DNA of 9,110 nt from assembly GCA_934409175.1 (NCBI GenBank), contig CAKRVX010000083.1:1-9110 (forward strand). The letters run 5' to 3'. The notes under the pieces were generated by a model, which saw nothing but the letters and a program-made list of their open reading frames with translations, was not told the origin of the DNA and did no database searches. This stretch comes from an uncultured Blautia sp. (GTDB lineage Bacteria > Bacillota > Clostridia > Lachnospirales > Lachnospiraceae). A program made the translations under genes and the position numbers. The stretch's first letter is position 1. The number at the start of each line of letters is the position of its first letter. Of this stretch, positions 6,346-9,110 are shown one piece after another.

Positions 6346-7171
6346 ACGGAAGATATTTAATCGGATCTACAGGTTCTCCATTTCTTTTCATAGCGAAATA
6401 CAGATTTGCTCCTTCAGTACTGTAATACTTGGTTGGTTGTGCAATATATCCCACCGTTGTTCCTTTCTTTACAGTATCTCCTTCGGATACTGTCACATCA
6501 GCAAGCTGTCCATAGACCGCCTGATATCCATTTCCAAGCTCCATAGTTAACGTAGTTCCTGTCTGTGCATCCTGCTCTATTGAATATACAGTTCCGTTTA
6601 CAGCAGCAACCACAGGTGCACCTTCCACTGCGCCAACAGAGATTGCAGGACTTAATTTATACTGGTCAAGTGTAGGAAAATAAGTAGTCTGATCCATACT
6701 GTAATCTAACAGTATATTTCCGTTTACCGGCCATTCCATTAAAGTATCTTCAGAAAAGTTAACTACAGGAAGATTCACTGCAGACGCAGATACATCTGTA
6801 GTTTCACCGGCCTCTTCATCTCCTGTCACATGTTCATCATCCATACTCTGAATAGAAGATTCATTTTTTGCATTATCCTCACTGCTGTCACTGTTTTTAT
6901 CGGTGTTATCCACAGTATCTTCTGAGTTTTGTGCATAATCCGTATCTTCTTCATTCTCCCCCTGGATAAGTGACTGATTTTCAGTCTCCACCTGACTGTT
7001 TTCCACATTAACCACAGCATCTTCATTCTGATCTTTATCCTCAGACTGTTCCTGTGTCGCCTTCTCTTTCACCGGAGATGTTCCAAGCTGATATACCGTA
7101 ATTCCCAATGCTGCTACTGCAGCCAGTCCTACTGTGTTGGCAATGATTCGTGTAATTCTGTTATTCATCAT
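6344..7171 (-). CDS. spoIIQ: SpoIIQ-like membrane protein with a degenerate LytM (M23) domain
   Basis: This is a 275-residue single-pass protein. Residues 9-28 form the membrane segment. Residues 34-140 form a long acidic, low-complexity linker rich in E, D, N and S. Residues 146-275 form a LytM/peptidase M23-like domain (GAPVVAAVNGTVYSIEQ, ELGNGYQAVYGQL, VSEGDTVKKGTTVGYIAQ, NGEPVDPIKYL). Active M23 enzymes bind zinc through HxxxD and HxH and have a further His in a YxHL motif. Here the first His/Asp segment reads SPAIS (174-178), YAHL is YGQL (220-223) and HLH is NLY (256-258), so it is very unlikely to cut peptidoglycan. SpoIIQ is the forespore half of the channel joining forespore and mother cell, and it is encoded next to spoIID in other Clostridia. 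The gene follows spoIID by 69 bases. The start has GAGGTG eight bases upstream; ATG at 7168 is an alternative. Confidence 0.8.
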   Translation of the reverse strand: MMNNRITRIIANTVGLAAVAALGITVYQLGTSPVKEKATQEQSEDKDQNEDAVVNVENSQVETENQSLIQGENEEDTDYAQNSEDTVDNTDKNSDSSEDNAKNESSIQSMDDEHVTGDEEAGETTDVSASAVNLPVVNFSEDTLMEWPVNGNILLDYSMDQTTYFPTLDQYKLSPAISVGAVEGAPVVAAVNGTVYSIEQDAQTGTTLTMELGNGYQAVYGQLADVTVSEGDTVKKGTTVGYIAQPTKYYSTEGANLYFAMKRNGEPVDPIKYLP

Positions 7172-7205
7172 ATTCCTTTCACCTCTGTTTTCATCTTCAT
7201 ATTTA

Positions 7206-7234
7206 TAGGGTGTCCAGAATATTTCAAGCTATAC
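7206..7234 (-). promoter_or_regulatory. Possible sigma-F-type promoter before the spoIIQ-like gene
   Basis: In the 69-base gap after spoIID the minus strand reads GTATA (7230-7234), 14 bases, then GGACACCCTA (7206-7215). This resembles forespore sigma-F promoters (GYATA, about 15-16 bases, GGNNANANT), but the spacer is short and one conserved A is C. It is supported by the fact that spoIIQ is forespore-expressed in Bacillus and Clostridioides. Confidence 0.35.
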
Positions 7235-7240
7235 AGCTTT

Positions 7241-8071
7241 TCAGAAATTTATCTCTTCTATATCTGTGAGTTCCATTTCCGGGAAATAAGCAGATAAAAT
7301 TTCTTCTACTGTTTTATTTTCTTTTGCCAACGCATTTCCCCCATATTGCGAAAAACCCAATCCATGACCCTTCCCCTTACACATAAATCTGATATTCTTT
7401 CCAATTCTCTGTATGGTAAAATTCGAAGAAACCAATCCCATTCCTTTCCGAAAGCTTTCTCCTTCCAAAACCCTTCCATCTGCCATCAATTCTGTTACAT
7501 ATCCGGCACTGTCTCTGGTTTTTATCACAAGTTCATTTGGCAAGCGATTCGCACTGATATAAATTCCATTTAAATAATTATCAGATTCTTTGTCTGCACT
7601 GCTCTCCACTGATTTCAAATATGCATACTCTGAATCATACAGACATTCTTCGCCATTCCTTGTTCTTCCGGCACTAAGTTCATGATATGGAATAAGTTTT
7701 AACTCCTGATCAACACTGAGAACCATGCCCTCTGTTTGTGTCACTGCATCTTCATATTTTCTATTTAACAGTATCTGATACAGATTTTTTTCCTTAATGT
7801 TTTCCTGAAGTTCTTCCAATAGGCTTCCTATTCCTTCGGTTTTCATTCTTCTGTAAAAATTTGATCGTGCTATAATTGCCTGAGCTTTAATCGTTTCGGG
7901 TTCATAATCTTCCTGAATCTGGACGGCCACAGCAGCAGGCAAAATTACTTCAATATTAAATTTTCGATTTGTTAATGCTGTATCTGCACCATTCATAAGT
8001 ATAACCATAAGATAGGGAATAAAACACAGAAAAAAGACACCGGAAAATCCGGGGAAAACATGATGTTTCAT
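7241..8071 (-). CDS. spoIID: SpoIID/LytB-domain sporulation protein, catalytic Glu replaced by Gln
   Basis: This 276-residue protein has one N-terminal membrane segment (about 8-26) and an extracytoplasmic SpoIID domain. In sporulating Firmicutes SpoIID works in the mother cell during engulfment as a lytic transglycosylase that trims septal peptidoglycan. Family motifs are clear: ILPAAVAVQIQEDYEPETIKAQAIIARS (43-70), SAGRT (133-137) and GKGHGLGFSQYG (233-244), then the ending EEILSAYFPEMEL. The oddity is residue 51. Where the family has AAEMP with the catalytic glutamate (Glu88 in B. subtilis), this protein has AVQIQ, with Gln51 coded CAG at 7919-7921. It may therefore be inactive or use another residue. 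The ATG has AAGGA seven bases upstream and a sigma-E-type promoter just before it. The spoIIQ-like gene follows. Confidence 0.88.
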   Translation of the reverse strand: MKHHVFPGFSGVFFLCFIPYLMVILMNGADTALTNRKFNIEVILPAAVAVQIQEDYEPETIKAQAIIARSNFYRRMKTEGIGSLLEELQENIKEKNLYQILLNRKYEDAVTQTEGMVLSVDQELKLIPYHELSAGRTRNGEECLYDSEYAYLKSVESSADKESDNYLNGIYISANRLPNELVIKTRDSAGYVTELMADGRVLEGESFRKGMGLVSSNFTIQRIGKNIRFMCKGKGHGLGFSQYGGNALAKENKTVEEILSAYFPEMELTDIEEINF

Positions 8072-8100
8072 AAATCTGTCCTTACAGTTTCTTTCCTTCT

Positions 8101-8129
8101 AATATATGGATAAAAACAGATTTATATTA
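8101..8129 (-). promoter_or_regulatory. Sigma-E-type sporulation promoter of spoIID
   Basis: On the minus strand TAATATA (8123-8129), exactly 14 bases, then CATATATT (8101-8108). The mother-cell sigma-E consensus is about kmATATT, 14 bases, CATACAnT, so each element differs by one base. It places the transcription start some 20-25 bases before the spoIID start codon, leaving room for the ribosome site. spoIID is sigma-E controlled in B. subtilis. Confidence 0.65.
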
Positions 8130-8149
8130 ACTCAGATAAGTTTTTAGAC

Positions 8150-8196
8150 AATCTGCTCCGGCCAGGCTCAGTGTAAAATCCTGACCAGAGCAAATC
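8150..8196 (-). other. 17-pair hairpin with minus-strand G-U pairs
   Basis: Arms 8150-8166 and 8180-8196 pair over 17 positions around a 13-base loop if transcribed from the minus strand, using G-U pairs at four positions. From the plus strand those positions would be A-C mismatches. No strong T run follows on either side, so it is not a clear terminator. It lies between the 103-residue protein gene and the spoIID promoter. It may be a weak terminator or a processed RNA end. Confidence 0.55.
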
Positions 8197-8287
8197 TATT
8201 TAATCAAACCAATAAAATCCCTTTCCCAACTACAACCAGAATATCCGTCTTACTTTATCAATTTCATTGTTTTTGCAATTGCCGTAA

Positions 8288-8599
8288 TTATCCTGTATTA
8301 AAATATATTGCCTTACTTATTTTATTTTGTATTCTTGGCTCATTCCAATATATGATCTTATCCTTATGCAGGCGTTTTCTTCTCTCACGGTCTGAACCAT
8401 ATTCTTTCTTTTTAGATTCATTATCTTTTACAATATATTCGGAAATTAATCTGTTTTTCGGATTATCACAAACAACATTCAGCCCAGTTTTTCTCCAGAC
8501 ATTTCCAAATCCCCATTCATAATCATTTTTTACAAATCCCATCAAAAAGCAGGTAACAGCAGTTACTATCATTTTTAAATAATCTTTCAGATTCCTCAT
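8288..8599 (-). CDS. Small protein of unknown function with N-terminal hydrophobic segment
   Basis: I do not recognise this 103-residue protein. It starts at an ATG with AGGAGG seven bases upstream, among the best ribosome sites in the window, which is the main reason to believe it is expressed. Residues 9-23 (KMIVTAVTCFLMGFV) form one short hydrophobic segment that could anchor it in the membrane or act as a poor signal peptide. The rest is highly charged and basic, with a K/R-rich stretch around 64-80 (KKKEYGSDRERRKRLHKDK) and no catalytic motif I can name. It stands alone between the tRNA terminator and spoIID. It could be a lineage-specific small membrane protein or the remnant of a longer gene. 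Confidence 0.55.
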   Translation of the reverse strand: MRNLKDYLKMIVTAVTCFLMGFVKNDYEWGFGNVWRKTGLNVVCDNPKNRLISEYIVKDNESKKKEYGSDRERRKRLHKDKIIYWNEPRIQNKISKAIYFNTG

Positions 8600-8898
8600 T
8601 TATTTCCCTCCTGTTCTGCATTTTATAATACCTGTCCCATCAGACTGCGCACTTCCTATGGCTATCAGGCAATATAACTCTATGCATGTAACATTTCGAT
8701 TTAGAACTGAATTATTATTTTTATTTTTTTCATTTTAATTCTATATATAAAAACACTCTTTTTCAAATAGTCAATGGGATCGTAATCCACTTTTCTATTT
8801 GCTTGATTTAGTTAAAGAACTTTTATTCCTTGCTTCCTGTAAAACTTTAAGAATATTAATTTCTCTCATAATCAAATCATACTTTAAGTTCTGATAAC
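8600..8898. other. AT-rich stretch without a recognisable gene
   Basis: About 300 bases between the small unknown gene and the tRNA terminator hold no open frame with a credible start on either strand. The part nearest the gene contains its ribosome site. A weak promoter candidate stands at 8744-8774. I see no repeat array, riboswitch-like fold or RNA gene in it. Confidence 0.6.
8744..8774 (-). promoter_or_regulatory. Weak promoter candidate for the 103-residue protein gene
   Basis: On the minus strand TTGACT (8769-8774) and TATATA (8744-8749) are 19 bases apart, somewhat wide. It would give a leader of about 140 bases before the start at 8599. A/T-rich DNA produces such matches easily. Confidence 0.28.
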
Positions 8899-8932
8899 AA
8901 AAAAAGACTTCTGTAGATTTTACAGAAGTCTT
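8899..8932 (-). terminator. Intrinsic terminator after the tRNA genes
   Basis: A perfect 12-pair stem (AAGACTTCTGTA against TACAGAAGTCTT) with a five-base loop is followed on the minus strand by seven T, two of which fall in the stem. It begins five bases past the tRNA-Lys end and closes the tRNA transcript. Confidence 0.9.
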
Positions 8933-8936
8933 AAAG

Positions 8937-9009
8937 TGAAGCATCGGGGATTCGAACCCCGGACAACTTGATTAAAAGTCAAGTGCTCTACCACCTGAGC
9001 TAATGCTCC
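8937..9009 (-). tRNA. tRNA-Lys (anticodon TTT)
   Basis: This is a 73-base cloverleaf. The acceptor GGAGCAT pairs with ATGCTTC (one G-T), the D arm is GCTC/GAGC, and the anticodon stem CTTGA/TCAAG carries the loop CTTTTAA with anticodon TTT at 8974-8976. The T arm is CGGGG-TTCGAAT-CCCCG. The discriminator base is A. The 3' CCA is not encoded, so it must be added after transcription. Confidence 0.96.
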
Positions 9010-9038
9010 ATATTCATTTATTCATATCTCAGAACAAA

Positions 9039-9110
<72 letters not shown>

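Noticed and set aside
8690..8740. Possible 10-codon leader peptide (MKKIKIIIQF) on the minus strand
   Set aside because: It has no ribosome site and arises from an A-rich run, with no attenuator structure after it.

Overview
The window looks like a low-GC Firmicute chromosome of the class Clostridia, most likely Lachnospiraceae (Blautia, Dorea or Ruminococcus-like). The grounds are AT-rich DNA, strong AGGAGG ribosome sites, a SpoIID/SpoIIQ-type sporulation pair, a fused IIBCA sugar transporter, and a secreted protein with cell-wall-binding repeats and a transglutaminase-like domain. The genus is an inference. Every gene I can support lies on the minus strand, so transcription runs from high to low coordinates.

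In transcription order: (1) 9110-8899 holds tRNA-Phe (one base cut off by the window edge) and tRNA-Lys, closed by a strong terminator. (2) 8898-8288 holds about 300 bases without a recognisable gene, then a 103-residue protein of unknown function with a very good ribosome site. (3) 8196-6269 holds an unusual hairpin, a good sigma-E-type promoter, spoIID, a possible sigma-F-type promoter, a spoIIQ-like gene and a terminator. Both proteins appear to have lost the residues that make their families enzymes. (4) 6271-1455 is a sucrose module: scrR (LacI family), a terminator, a near-consensus promoter with two LacI/CcpA-type operator-like sites, scrA (sucrose-type PTS IIBCA) and scrB (sucrose-6-phosphate hydrolase), joined to scrA by a TAATG overlap, then a terminator. 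(5) 1453-25 starts with a cluster of dyads, then a small GIY-YIG protein, 13 bases before a secreted cell-wall-binding transglutaminase-like protein, and ends in a long terminator.

The sucrose genes form a complete uptake and cleavage route: ScrA imports and phosphorylates sucrose, and ScrB splits sucrose-6-phosphate into glucose-6-phosphate and fructose. ScrR probably represses both itself and scrAB. No fructokinase gene is present here. I found no CRISPR array, insertion sequence, phage module or known defence system. The most noteworthy biology is the paired loss of catalytic residues in SpoIID and the SpoIIQ-like protein, and the layered regulatory DNA around the scr genes.
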